Below are positions 54,202 to 63,259 of a stretch of DNA of 64,000 nucleotides, one piece after another. Both the position numbers and the translations under genes were made by a program. This stretch comes from Burkholderia sp. WSM2232 (GTDB lineage: Bacteria > Pseudomonadota > Gammaproteobacteria > Burkholderiales > Burkholderiaceae), in contig NZ_AWZV01000013.1 of assembly GCF_000472545.1 (NCBI RefSeq), positions 1 to 64,000 on the forward strand. Reading direction: 5' to 3'. Positions within the stretch are counted from its first letter, which is position 1, and every line of letters starts with the position of its first letter. The notes under the pieces were generated by a model. That model saw nothing but the letters and a program-made list of their open reading frames with translations, was not told the origin of the DNA and did not search any database.

Positions 54202-56091
54202 TCACGTCCAGAGATGCGCAGCGTAAATCGCGTGCGGGTCGCGCCGCACCGCATCGTGCAGCGCCTCCACTAGTTCCGCGCGATGCGTGAGCACGGCACG
54301 CTGATTGATCGAGCCTTTATCGGTGATCTCGCCGAGATCCAGCGAAGGCGCGACCTCGAGCAAACGCAAGCGCGCAATCAGCGTCGCGCCTCCCGTCGAT
54401 TCGCGATTGAGCTGCTCGAGCAGACCGGCAAAAAACGCGCGTACGGCGGGTGCATTCACGACTTCGGACGCGCTCGCGGATGCGGGCAGTTGCGCGAGCC
54501 GCCGGCAGTCGTCCAGCCGCGGGAACACCAGCACGCCGACATCGTCGCGATTGAGCCCGGTGACCACCACGTCCTGGACGTACGGCGCACCGGCGGAAAT
54601 GATTCGGGCGCGCATCGGCCCCACGCTCACGAAGGTGCCTGAGCTCAGCTTGAAGTCTTCGGCAATGCGGCCGTCGAACATCAAACCCAGTTCGGGCTGC
54701 TGCGGGTCCACGAATTTCAGCGCGTCGCCGCTACAGTAATAGCCTTCTTCGTCGAACGATTGTGCGGACGTTGCATCGTCCATGCGCCAGTAGCCGCGCA
54801 TGACGTGCGGGCCGCGATAGCGCGCCTCGAGCTTGCCTTCCACCGGCACGAGCTTCACCTCGCAACCCGGCGCCGGCACGCCCACGTAGCCCGCGCATAG
54901 CGCCGGCAACGTCGTGAACAGACACGATGGGGCAGTCTCCGTCATGCCGAGGCCCGCCATGATGCGAATGCGCTCGCCGCAGTGCCGTTCCGTGACCTGC
55001 TGCAGACGGTCCCACGCTGCCTGCGAGAGCCCTGCGCCCGCGAAGAAAAACACCTTCACGCGTGAGAAAAACGTCTCGCGCAACTGCGCGTCGGTTTCGA
55101 GTGCGCTCGTCAGTTCTTCCCAGCCTTTCGGCACGTTGAAGTAGATGGTCGGTGCGATCTCGCGCAGATTGCGCAGCGTTTCCTCGAATTTGCCGCCTAC
55201 GGGCTTGCCGTCGTCGATGTAAAGCGTGCCGCCGTTGTAGAGCGCAATTCCCGCGTTATGACTGCCGCCAAACGTGTGATTCCACGGCAACCAGTCGACC
55301 AGAACAGGCGGCTCGTCGGCGAACTGCGGAAAAGTTTCGAGCAGCATCTGCTGATTGCTGCACAACATGCGATGTGTCGTAGGCACGGCCTTCGGCAAGG
55401 TCGTGGAGCCGGAGGTGAAGAGAAACTTGGCGATACTGTCCGCGGCGATAGCCTCGTGTGCAGCGTCCACAGTTGCAGGCGCGGTGTCGAGCAGCGCCGC
55501 GAGATCCGTCACGGGGCGCCCGCATGCGCCGGTGGCGGCCACGACTTCGACGCCGGCGGCAACGCTCGCGTCTATGGCGGTCGCGAACGCGGCTGCATCC
55601 GTCGCGAACACGAGCCCCGGCGTGAGTAGTTCGAGCGCGTGGCGCAGCTTGCCGTAGTCGCTGGACACGAGCGAATACGCTGGCGAAATGGGCGCATACG
55701 GCACGCCGGCCCACATGGCACCGAGCGCGATCATCATGTGTTCGAGATCGTTGCCGGAGAGGATCGCGACCGGCCGCTCAGCCGACAGCTTGCGATCGAG
55801 CAGCGCCTGGCCGATGGCCCGCGCATGCTGCAGCATCTGGGCGTAGCTGATGCCGCGCCATGCGCCGTCGGCGCCGCGGCGCGCGACGAGCCAACGCTCA
55901 GGGTGCGCACGCGCGCCGCTCGCGAGCCGGTCGGTCAGGCGCTCGGGGTACGCGCCTGGTTCCGCCGCGGACTCCATGTACCACACGTCGCCATGACGAC
56001 GCACGCGTGCAGGCGCCGCTCCGATCCGCACTTCGCGATAACGCACGAATGCCTCCTTGTCGACACGGGTTTGCGTCGGCTGCGAATTCAC
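54202..56091 (-). CDS. fcs: feruloyl-CoA synthetase
   Basis: This 629-residue acyl-CoA ligase of the AMP-binding superfamily has the P-loop-like motif FLFTSGSTTLPKAVPTTHRM, then LVDWLPWNHTFGGSHN and AGLGMTETAPS, typical of feruloyl-CoA synthases. It activates ferulate (and probably p-coumarate, caffeate) with ATP and CoA, the first step of CoA-dependent side-chain cleavage. The GTG at 56089-56091 is chosen because AAGGAG lies seven bases upstream; a GTG seven codons earlier lacks this. It is the last gene of the ech-vdh-fcs operon. Confidence 0.9.
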   Translation of the reverse strand: MNSQPTQTRVDKEAFVRYREVRIGAAPARVRRHGDVWYMESAAEPGAYPERLTDRLASGARAHPERWLVARRGADGAWRGISYAQMLQHARAIGQALLDRKLSAERPVAILSGNDLEHMMIALGAMWAGVPYAPISPAYSLVSSDYGKLRHALELLTPGLVFATDAAAFATAIDASVAAGVEVVAATGACGRPVTDLAALLDTAPATVDAAHEAIAADSIAKFLFTSGSTTLPKAVPTTHRMLCSNQQMLLETFPQFADEPPVLVDWLPWNHTFGGSHNAGIALYNGGTLYIDDGKPVGGKFEETLRNLREIAPTIYFNVPKGWEELTSALETDAQLRETFFSRVKVFFFAGAGLSQAAWDRLQQVTERHCGERIRIMAGLGMTETAPSCLFTTLPALCAGYVGVPAPGCEVKLVPVEGKLEARYRGPHVMRGYWRMDDATSAQSFDEEGYYCSGDALKFVDPQQPELGLMFDGRIAEDFKLSSGTFVSVGPMRARIISAGAPYVQDVVVTGLNRDDVGVLVFPRLDDCRRLAQLPASASASEVVNAPAVRAFFAGLLEQLNRESTGGATLIARLRLLEVAPSLDLGEITDKGSINQRAVLTHRAELVEALHDAVRRDPHAIYAAHLWT

Positions 56092-56168
56092 TGATTGTCT
56101 CCTTGCTGCCACTCTCCGTCTGCCGCGAAGAATGCTGATTCGAATAATGCCGATGCACGGCGTGTATT

Positions 56169-57620
56169 TCAGACCGGATAGTGGCGCGGGCCTGTCTGAA
56201 TCGTAATCCAGCGCAGGTCGGTGAACTCGGCAATCGACGCCTTGCTGCCGAAACGACCGTAGCCGCTGCCCTTCACGCCGCCAAACGGCATCTGTGCTTC
56301 GTCGTGCACGGTCGGCCCGTTGATGTGGCAGATGCCTGACTCGACGCGTTTCGCCACGCTCATCGCGCGTGCAATATCTCGGCTGAACACGGCCGCCGAC
56401 AAACCGAACTCGCTGTCGTTGGCCACCTGCACCGCTTCGTCGTCGCTATCCACGCGCAGCACGGTCACGACCGGTGCAAAAGACTCTTCGGCATAGAGCT
56501 TCATGGCCGGACTGACCTGATCGACGATAGTGGGCTGCATGATCGCGCCATCGGGCACGCCGCCGCCGAGTATCGTCGCGCCATGTTGCCGCGCGTCGTC
56601 CACCAGCGCGGCGGCACGCCGCGCGGCATCCACGCTGACCATCGCGCCGAGCACGGCACGCCCGGAGGTGGGTGCGTCGGCAACCAGTTGGCGGGCCTTG
56701 TCGGCCAGCTTGGCGACGAGCGCATCGGCCACGCTGCGATGCGCGATCACGCGCTCGGTCGACATGCAGATTTGCCCTTGATTGAAGAACGCGCCGAACG
56801 CAATCGCGTCCGTAGCCGCATCGAGGTCGGCGTCGTCGAGCACGAGCACTGGCGCCTTGCCGCCGAGTTCGAGTAACGCGGGCTTCAGGTGCTTCGCCGC
56901 GTGCATTGCAATGATGCGGCCCACGTGGGTCGAGCCCGTAAAGTTCACGCGCCGCACGGCGGGATGCGCGATCAGGCGTTCCACAATGGCGGGGGCATCT
57001 TCGGGCGCGTTGGTCACGACGTTGACGACGCCGTCGCCGAGTCCCGCTTCGTGCAGCACGCTGCCGATCATTCTGTGCACGCCCGGACAGGCTTCCGACG
57101 CCTTCAGCACGACCGTGTTGCCGCACGCGAGCGGCATGGCGAGCGCGCGCGTGCCTAGGATCACCGGCGCATTCCACGGCGCGATGCCTAGCACCACGCC
57201 GCACGGCTGCCGTACTGCGAGCGCGAGATTGTCGGGCGTGTCCGTGGGAATCACGCTGCCGTCTATCTGGGTGGTCATGGCCGCTGCTTCGCGCAGCATA
57301 TTGGCCGCGAGATGCACGTTAAAGCCGTACCAGTTGGCCATGGCACCCGTTTCCGCCATGCCGCATTCGATGAACGCGCCAGCTCGCGCGTCCATGATGT
57401 CGGCAGCTTTCAGCAGGCGCGCGCGGCGCTCGCTCGGGCGCAACGCGGACCACGCGGGAAAAGCCGCAGCGGCGGCCTGAACTGCTGCGTCCGCGTCGGC
57501 GAGCGTGGCGGCCGGCGCGCGCGAAGCCACCGCGCCGGTGACGGGGTTGATGCGCTCGAAGGTCGCGCCGTTCGATGCCGGGCAGTCCTTGCCTGCGATC
57601 AACATACTTACTTCGTTCAC
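56169..57620 (-). CDS. vdh: vanillin dehydrogenase
   Basis: This 483-residue aldehyde dehydrogenase has PCGVVLGIAPWNAPVILG, the catalytic ELGGKAPVLVLDDADLD and FNQGQICMSTERV, with the nucleophilic Cys in GQICMS. Length and context match vanillin/4-hydroxybenzaldehyde dehydrogenase, oxidising the aldehyde freed from feruloyl-CoA to vanillate. The GTG at 57618-57620 is preceded by AGGAG at nine bases, supporting it over the longer frame. It sits between ech and fcs on the same strand. Confidence 0.88.
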   Translation of the reverse strand: MNEVSMLIAGKDCPASNGATFERINPVTGAVASRAPAATLADADAAVQAAAAAFPAWSALRPSERRARLLKAADIMDARAGAFIECGMAETGAMANWYGFNVHLAANMLREAAAMTTQIDGSVIPTDTPDNLALAVRQPCGVVLGIAPWNAPVILGTRALAMPLACGNTVVLKASEACPGVHRMIGSVLHEAGLGDGVVNVVTNAPEDAPAIVERLIAHPAVRRVNFTGSTHVGRIIAMHAAKHLKPALLELGGKAPVLVLDDADLDAATDAIAFGAFFNQGQICMSTERVIAHRSVADALVAKLADKARQLVADAPTSGRAVLGAMVSVDAARRAAALVDDARQHGATILGGGVPDGAIMQPTIVDQVSPAMKLYAEESFAPVVTVLRVDSDDEAVQVANDSEFGLSAAVFSRDIARAMSVAKRVESGICHINGPTVHDEAQMPFGGVKGSGYGRFGSKASIAEFTDLRWITIQTGPRHYPV

Positions 57621-57695
57621 GATGGCTGTCTCCTTTGCTCGTTCGTTATGCTGCGCGCTGCAATTGCAAAGCACGCAGGCATCTTCATTCGTGCG

Positions 57696-58532
57696 TCATT
57701 CGCTGCGCTTGTACGCCTGCAGCCCCGGCTTGATCGATTTCTGATCGAGAAACTGCCGCAGTCCTTCTTCGCGGCCTTTTTCCGGATCGCGCAGTTGCGC
57801 CTGATCGAGCTTCGCGTAGAGATAATCTTCGTTCTGCTCCCAGGTCAGCTCGCGCGAGCGTTTGAAGCCATGCTTTGCGGCGCGCAGAACGACAGGGTTC
57901 TTTTCGAGCAGCTTCGCGGCCAATGCGATGGTTTCCGCGCGCAGTTGCTCGCGCGGCACGCTCCTGTTGACGAGGCCCATTGCCGCGGCCTGCGCACCGT
58001 CGAAAGTATCGCCGGTCATGATGTAGTAGAGCGCCTGCCGATGCCCGACGGTGTCCGCCATCGCCTTGCTTACCAGATTGCCCGGCGGAATGCCCCAGTT
58101 GATCTCGGACAGGCCGAACACCGCTTCGTCAGCCGCAATCGCGAGGTCGCAGGCAACGAGCGGCGAGAACCCGCCGCCGAAACACCAGCCATTGACCATC
58201 GCGATGGTCGGCTTCGAGTACATGCGCAGCAGTTTCCATTGCCACTGGCAGGCGTCGCGGCGAATCTTTTCCTGCAGGATTTCCGGGCCGGCGTCGACTT
58301 CGCGGAAGTACTCCTTCAGGTCCATGCCAGCCGTCCAGGCGTCGCCCGCGCCGGTCAGCACGAGTACTTTTGCATCGGCGTCCAGTTCCAGCGTTTCCAG
58401 TACCTGCACCATTTCGCTGTTCAGCGTGGGGCTCATGGCATTGCGCTTCTCGGGACGATTGAACGTCACCCATGCGATGCCTTCCTGAACCTTCACGTCG
58501 ACGGTTTTCCAGCGACCCTCGTAACTTGCCAT
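57696..58532 (-). CDS. ech: feruloyl-CoA hydratase/lyase
   Basis: This 278-residue crotonase-family protein has VTFNRPEKRNAMSPTLN, the oxyanion motif GAGDAWTAGMDLKEYF and WCFGGGFSPLVACDLAIAADEAVFGLSEINWGIPPGN, characteristic of hydroxycinnamoyl-CoA hydratase-lyases. It hydrates feruloyl-CoA and cleaves it to vanillin and acetyl-CoA. The ATG at 58530-58532 with GGAG eight bases upstream is chosen; the long N-terminal extension covers the operator region and is rejected. It is the first gene of the leftward ferulate operon. Confidence 0.92.
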   Translation of the reverse strand: MASYEGRWKTVDVKVQEGIAWVTFNRPEKRNAMSPTLNSEMVQVLETLELDADAKVLVLTGAGDAWTAGMDLKEYFREVDAGPEILQEKIRRDACQWQWKLLRMYSKPTIAMVNGWCFGGGFSPLVACDLAIAADEAVFGLSEINWGIPPGNLVSKAMADTVGHRQALYYIMTGDTFDGAQAAAMGLVNRSVPREQLRAETIALAAKLLEKNPVVLRAAKHGFKRSRELTWEQNEDYLYAKLDQAQLRDPEKGREEGLRQFLDQKSIKPGLQAYKRSE

Positions 58533-58666
58533 GTTTGTAGCTCCAGCGCCTTTCGCGCGTATCAATGTCAGTGGTGATGTGCGAGCACCTGATTGCGTTT
58601 GCTCAACGTCTGCTTCGCGTCTGCCGGCGCTTGCCGGCGCTTGCGTCGCGCCCGAAGCGTCGCTGC

Positions 58667-58685
58667 GTATCAGGTAGCCTGATAC
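58667..58685. promoter_or_regulatory. operator copy 1, perfect palindrome
   Basis: GTATCAGG-TAG-CCTGATAC is a perfect 8+3+8 inverted repeat, centred about 144 bp upstream of the ech start. It is the best of four related sites in the divergent ech/MFS control region and defines the consensus. Confidence 0.8.
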
Positions 58686-58693
58686 AAAGTCTA

Positions 58694-58712
58694 GTATCAA
58701 GCGGCCTGACAC
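58694..58712. promoter_or_regulatory. operator copy 2
   Basis: GTATCAAG-CGG-CCTGACAC matches the copy 1 pattern with two arm mismatches. Its centre lies 27 bp from that of copy 1, suggesting paired binding over the ech promoter. Confidence 0.7.
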
Positions 58713-58800
58713 ACAATCGCTATGTGATCGGGGAAAACCCTCGCGCCGCAGCATCGCGTCGCATCACCTGGGGTATCCACCGAATACGCTCTGCTTGTTT

Positions 58801-58817
58801 TGTCAGGTGGCCTGATA
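58801..58817. promoter_or_regulatory. operator copy 3
   Basis: TGTCAGG-TGG-CCTGATA matches the copy 1 core with one arm mismatch. It is followed by an AT-rich stretch (ATTTAATATG) that may be the promoter facing the MFS gene at 59001. Confidence 0.75.
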
Positions 58818-58880
58818 TTTAATATGCCCGATCGCAGCGAGCTTTGCGCGTTCGCATGAACGCGCATTTATTCGTCTGCA

Positions 58881-58899
58881 ATCTCAGGAAGCCTGATAC
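58881..58899. promoter_or_regulatory. operator copy 4
   Basis: ATCTCAGG-AAG-CCTGATAC has a perfect right arm and a diverged left arm. It lies about 110 bp before the MFS gene start, with the centre 81 bp from copy 3. Confidence 0.7.
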
Positions 58900-59000
58900 A
58901 TGAAATCGCGGCAGCGGCAGCCGTCGACACAACAAGCAATCCACTTTGCATGCGACCCGAGTCACGCACGCGCGTCGCGTCGGGCCGAAAGGAGACAGAC

Positions 59001-60239
59001 ATGAAATCCAGAACAGCCTCGCCCGGAGACGGCATGACGCAATCCGCCGCGCGCACCGGCGCTGTCATGACGTTGAGCCTTTGTTTCGCGGTTGCCCTTC
59101 TCGAGGGGCTCGATCTTCAGTCGGTGGGCGTTGCGGCGCCCCGCATGGCGCGTGAATTCGGGCTGAGCGTCGCGCAAATGGGACTCGCGTTCAGTGCCGG
59201 CACCTTTGGACTGTTGCCGGGCGCGATGCTGGGCGGACGGCTCGCGGATCGTATCGGCCGCAAACGCATTCTGGTTCTGTGCGCGTGCCTGTTCGGCCTG
59301 CTTTCCATTGGGACCGCACTGGTCAGCAGCTTCGGGATGCTGGTGTTCGTGCGCGTATTGACCGGCATCGGCCTGGGCGGCGCATTGCCAAACCTGATTG
59401 CCTTGTCCTCCGAAGCCGTGCCCCAGAAGTCGCGCAACACGGCCGTCAGCGTGATGTACTGCGGCATTCCGTTTGGTGGCGTGATCGCTTCGATGGTCGG
59501 CATAGCCAGTGCCGGCGATACCGAATGGCGTCATATCTTCTACGTAGGCGGCGCCGGGCCGCTGCTTCTGGTGCCGCTGCTGCTGGCATTTCTGCCTGAA
59601 TCCACAGCGTTCAGACGCGCATCGCACGGCATGAACGCGAAGCCCGCGCCGGTCGGCGAGGTGCTGTTCGGCGCGAACCGCGGGCTTTCGACGCTGCAAA
59701 TATGGGTCAGCTACTTCTGCACGCTGATCGTCCTTTACTTTCTGCTCAACTGGTTGCCCTCGCTGATGGCAGCGCGTGGACTCGCGCGCGCCGAAGTGGG
59801 CTACGTGCAGATCTTTTTCAACATCGGCGGCGGGCTCGGCGCGCTGTTCATCGGCATGTTGATGGATCGCCTGCGCGGCGGCGTGGTTGTGTCGGGCATG
59901 TACCTCGGGATTATCGCGTCGCTCGCGGCGTTGTCGGTTGCGCCTGGTTTCGCGGCGCTCACGGTGTCTGCGTTCTGCGCCGGAATGTTCGTGATCGGCG
60001 GCCAGTCGGTGCTGTATGCGCTTTCCGCCGCGTTCTATCCGACGGCGATGCGCGGCACCGGCGTCGGTGCGGCGGTGGCGGTGGGCCGCGTCGGTTCGGT
60101 GGTGGGGCCGCTCGCCGCGGGCCAATTGCTCGCGATGGGGCGCAGTTCGTCGACGGTAATCGGCGCAAGCATTCCCGTCACGCTGATCGCCGCCGCGGCG
60201 GCGCTGCTGCTGATTCGCCGCCCACGTGCGGCAGATTGA
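59001..60239 (+). CDS. MFS aromatic acid:proton symporter (AAHS type)
   Basis: This 412-residue transporter has twelve predicted helices, with the MFS loop motif GGRLADRIGRKRILV between helices 2 and 3 and LEGLDLQSVGVAAPRMAREFG in helix 1, typical of aromatic-acid:H+ symporters that take up benzoates and hydroxycinnamates. The ATG at 59001 follows AAAGGAGACAGAC. It is divergent from ech across the four operators and is followed by a porin and an esterase, so ferulate or a related acid is the likely substrate (inferred). Confidence 0.9.
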   Translation: MKSRTASPGDGMTQSAARTGAVMTLSLCFAVALLEGLDLQSVGVAAPRMAREFGLSVAQMGLAFSAGTFGLLPGAMLGGRLADRIGRKRILVLCACLFGLLSIGTALVSSFGMLVFVRVLTGIGLGGALPNLIALSSEAVPQKSRNTAVSVMYCGIPFGGVIASMVGIASAGDTEWRHIFYVGGAGPLLLVPLLLAFLPESTAFRRASHGMNAKPAPVGEVLFGANRGLSTLQIWVSYFCTLIVLYFLLNWLPSLMAARGLARAEVGYVQIFFNIGGGLGALFIGMLMDRLRGGVVVSGMYLGIIASLAALSVAPGFAALTVSAFCAGMFVIGGQSVLYALSAAFYPTAMRGTGVGAAVAVGRVGSVVGPLAAGQLLAMGRSSSTVIGASIPVTLIAAAAALLLIRRPRAAD

Positions 60240-60286
60240 TGAGCCATCCTGAGTAAAAACACATACAACGTTTGGAGACGATCGCG

Positions 60287-61429
60287 ATGCAAACAGTCAA
60301 AACCCGGCTTCTGGTATCTGGCACCCTGTGTGCGCTCAGCACGAGTGCGCTTGCGCAGTCGAGCGTCACGCTTTACGGCATTATCGACACGGGGCTCGAG
60401 TACGTGTCGCATGCGAATGCAACAGGCGGCCACGTGTTCCGGATGCCCGCCGTGACGGGCGAATTGCCCTCGCGCTGGGGCCTGCGCGGCGTGGAAGATC
60501 TCGGCGGCGGCTATAGCGCCGTTTTCACACTGGAAAGCGGCTTCAATGTTCGTGACGGCAGTTCGGGGCAGGGTGGACGCCTGTTCGGGCGCCAGGCATT
60601 CGTCGGCGTGAAGGGGCCGTACGGCACGCTGGCATTCGGCCGCCAGTACACGATGACCTATCTGTCGCTGCAAGGCGCGGACATCATCGGCCCGGACATT
60701 TACGGCATGGGTTCGCTCGACGCCTATGTGCCCAACGCGCGCGCCGACAACTCGATCACCTACATGGGTACGTACAAGGGCTTCACGCTCGGCGCGGGCT
60801 ATTCGTTCGGCCGCGATTCGGCGGGCACCGGCAATTCGCCCGGGCAGGGCACCTGCGCGGGGTCGGTGGCCGGGCATCCCACGGAATGCCGCGACTGGTC
60901 GGTCATGCTCAAGTACGACGCGCCGAACTTCGGCATCGCGGCGTCGTATGAGGAACAACGCGGCGGCGCGAGCGGGCAGGCAAACTTCTTCGACGGCGTC
61001 GCGCCCACGCCGCTTGGCAACGGCGCGGACAAGGACGCGCGCACGCATGTCAGCGCGTATGCGCAATACGCGGGAGTGAAGCTTGGCGCGGGCTGGCTGG
61101 GCCGCCGCGTGGTGACGGATTCCCCGGCGGTGCCCAACGTGCGCTCGGATCTGTTCTTCGTCGGCGCATCGTACTTCGTCACGCCCGCGTTTCTGGTCGA
61201 CGGAGAAGTGTTCCGCATCATCAACAGTGCACACGACTCGCGCGCGACGATGGGCACCTTGCGCACCACGTATCTGCTGAGCAAACGCTCGTCCGTGTAT
61301 GCGCAGGCAGCCTACCTCGCGAACAGCGCGAAAGCACGGTATTCGGTGAGCGGCGGCGGTGGCGGCACGACGCCAGCCGGGGGCATGGGGCAGACGGGCG
61401 TGATGGTCGGCATCAAGCACGCGTTCTAG
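60287..61429 (+). CDS. Gram-negative general porin
   Basis: This 380-residue outer-membrane protein has a signal peptide (about 1-19, ending ALAQ), the betaproteobacterial porin start SSVTLYGIIDTGLEYVSH, repeated amphipathic strands such as SRWGLRGVEDLGGGYSAVFTLESGF, and a C-terminal VGIKHAF ending in Phe, the usual assembly signal. The ATG at 60287 with TTGGAG upstream is used rather than a TTG five codons earlier. It lies 48 bp after the MFS gene and probably admits the aromatic substrate. Confidence 0.94.
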   Translation: MQTVKTRLLVSGTLCALSTSALAQSSVTLYGIIDTGLEYVSHANATGGHVFRMPAVTGELPSRWGLRGVEDLGGGYSAVFTLESGFNVRDGSSGQGGRLFGRQAFVGVKGPYGTLAFGRQYTMTYLSLQGADIIGPDIYGMGSLDAYVPNARADNSITYMGTYKGFTLGAGYSFGRDSAGTGNSPGQGTCAGSVAGHPTECRDWSVMLKYDAPNFGIAASYEEQRGGASGQANFFDGVAPTPLGNGADKDARTHVSAYAQYAGVKLGAGWLGRRVVTDSPAVPNVRSDLFFVGASYFVTPAFLVDGEVFRIINSAHDSRATMGTLRTTYLLSKRSSVYAQAAYLANSAKARYSVSGGGGGTTPAGGMGQTGVMVGIKHAF

Positions 61430-61439
61430 GAGAAATCGA

Positions 61440-63149
61440 ATGAGAAAGTCTGTGATTGCGATGTGCGTGTCGGCCACGTTGAGCGCATGCGGGGGCTCTT
61501 CGGACAATTTGCAGGGCTTGCCGCGTCTGGGCGCCGCAACCCCTGCAACGCTGGTCGGCAACTGCGCGACGTTGGCGGGCAAACTGTCGTTCGCGAACAC
61601 CACGTTCGACTCGGTGCAGGACGTGCCCGCGGGAACGCTGACCGTGGCGGGCAAACCGATTGCGGAACATTGTCTCGTGCGAGGGCAGATGAACCGGCGC
61701 GTGAGTGCCGTCGACGGAAAAACCTACGCGATAGGCTTCGAAATGCGTTTGCCCGTCGCGTGGAACGGGCGTTTCTTCTATCAGGCCAATGGCGGGCTGG
61801 ACGGCAACGTGGTGACGGCGACCGGCGAGATCGGCGGCGGCGGCCCGCTCAACAACGCGCTGAACATGGGCTTCGCGGTGATCAGCTCCGACGCGGGGCA
61901 CGCGTCGTCGCAAAACCCGCTCTTCGGTCTCGATCCGCAGGCGCGCATCGACTACGGCTACAACGCGGTTGCCACCTTGACGCCAATGGCCAAGCAGGCG
62001 ATTCGCACCGCGTATGGCAAGGCGCCGGATCGCAGCTATTTCGAGGGCTGCTCGAACGGCGGGCGTCATGCGATGGTGGCGGCGGCGAGGTCGCCCGCGG
62101 AATACGACGGCATCATTGCGGGCGACCCTGGCTTCCATTTGCCGAAGGCTGCCATTGGCGAGATGTGGGGCGCCCAGCAATTGGCAAAGGTTGCGAGCGC
62201 AACCACTGCGAATGGACTGCCCGACATCAAGACCGGCTTTACCGCAACAGAGCGGCAACTGGTGGCCTCGCGCATTCTCGCGAAGTGCGACGCGCTGGAC
62301 GGCGTAGCCGACGGCATGGTGCAGGACATCAAGGCCTGCCAGGCGAATTTCAGCCTTGCCGCCGATGTGCCCACCTGCGCGGGCAACGTGCGCGACGGCA
62401 CGTGTCTGACCACGGCGCAGAAAGACGCCATCGGCAACCTGTTCTCCGGGGCGCGCAACAGCGCGGGCACGGCGCTATACGCGAGCTTCCCGTACGATGC
62501 GGGCGTGAGCGGTGCGGGCTGGGCGCAATGGAAGCAAAGCAACTCGATCACGCTTGACCCGGCGGCGGCTGCGTTCACCTTCACTACGCCGCCGCAGGAC
62601 GCCTCGCTGCTGAGCCAGCTGTCTTCGTACGCGCTGAACTTCAGCATGGATACCGACGCGCCGAAGATTTCCGCGACCAGTGGCGCGTACGCGCAATCGT
62701 CGTGGTCCTTCATGACGCCGCCGGACGAAACGAACCTGAGCGCACTCAAGCAACGCGGCGCGAAGCTCATGGTGTACCACGGCACAAGCGACCCGGTGTT
62801 TTCGTCGAACGACACGACCGACTGGTACCAGCGCCTCATCGCAGCCAATGGCGGCGACGCGAGCAATTTCGCGCGGCTCTATACGGTTGCTGGCATGAAC
62901 CACTGTTCGGGCGGTCCCGCTGCCGACCAGTTCGACATGCTCACGCCGATGGTCGCATGGGTGGAGCAGGGCAAGGCGCCCGAGAGTATCGTCGCCACCG
63001 CACGCGACGCGAGCAACGCGATACCGAACAGCGAAGTGCCCGCTGACTGGGGTGCGGGCCGCACCCGGCCGCTGTGTCCTTATCCGAAAGTCGCGCGCTA
63101 CAAGGGTGGCGATGTGAACTCCGCGGCGAGCTTTTCGTGCAGTAGCTGA
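61440..63149 (+). CDS. tannase/feruloyl esterase family lipoprotein
   Basis: This 569-residue protein of the tannase and feruloyl esterase family has a lipoprotein signal (LSAC, lipidated Cys17), the nucleophile Ser205 in EGCSNGGRH and the late MNHCSGG, giving the family's Cys-Ser / His-Cys disulfide arrangement, with Asp in HGTSDPVF. It probably releases ferulate or another phenolic acid from esters at the cell envelope, feeding the porin, MFS transporter and fcs/ech/vdh pathway. It starts 10 bp after the porin with GGAG-like GGAGAAATCGA upstream. Confidence 0.9.
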   Translation: MRKSVIAMCVSATLSACGGSSDNLQGLPRLGAATPATLVGNCATLAGKLSFANTTFDSVQDVPAGTLTVAGKPIAEHCLVRGQMNRRVSAVDGKTYAIGFEMRLPVAWNGRFFYQANGGLDGNVVTATGEIGGGGPLNNALNMGFAVISSDAGHASSQNPLFGLDPQARIDYGYNAVATLTPMAKQAIRTAYGKAPDRSYFEGCSNGGRHAMVAAARSPAEYDGIIAGDPGFHLPKAAIGEMWGAQQLAKVASATTANGLPDIKTGFTATERQLVASRILAKCDALDGVADGMVQDIKACQANFSLAADVPTCAGNVRDGTCLTTAQKDAIGNLFSGARNSAGTALYASFPYDAGVSGAGWAQWKQSNSITLDPAAAAFTFTTPPQDASLLSQLSSYALNFSMDTDAPKISATSGAYAQSSWSFMTPPDETNLSALKQRGAKLMVYHGTSDPVFSSNDTTDWYQRLIAANGGDASNFARLYTVAGMNHCSGGPAADQFDMLTPMVAWVEQGKAPESIVATARDASNAIPNSEVPADWGAGRTRPLCPYPKVARYKGGDVNSAASFSCSS

Positions 63150-63161
63150 TTGTCGAGCGCC

Positions 63162-63201
63162 GCGCCTGGTGTCGACTTTGCAAGGAGTCGGCACGAGGCG
63201 C
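63162..63201. terminator. long imperfect hairpin after the esterase gene
   Basis: A 16-bp stem with two mismatches (GCGCCTGGTGTCGACT / AGTCGGCACGAGGCGC) and an eight-base loop lies 12 bp after the esterase stop and 58 bp before the convergent gene. No U-tract follows directly. It is likely a convergent-gene terminator. Confidence 0.55.
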
Positions 63202-63259
63202 AGTGGCGCGTCGATTTTCAGTCAGCGTGAGCGTTTGCGGCAGCACCGCGATTGGCGCA

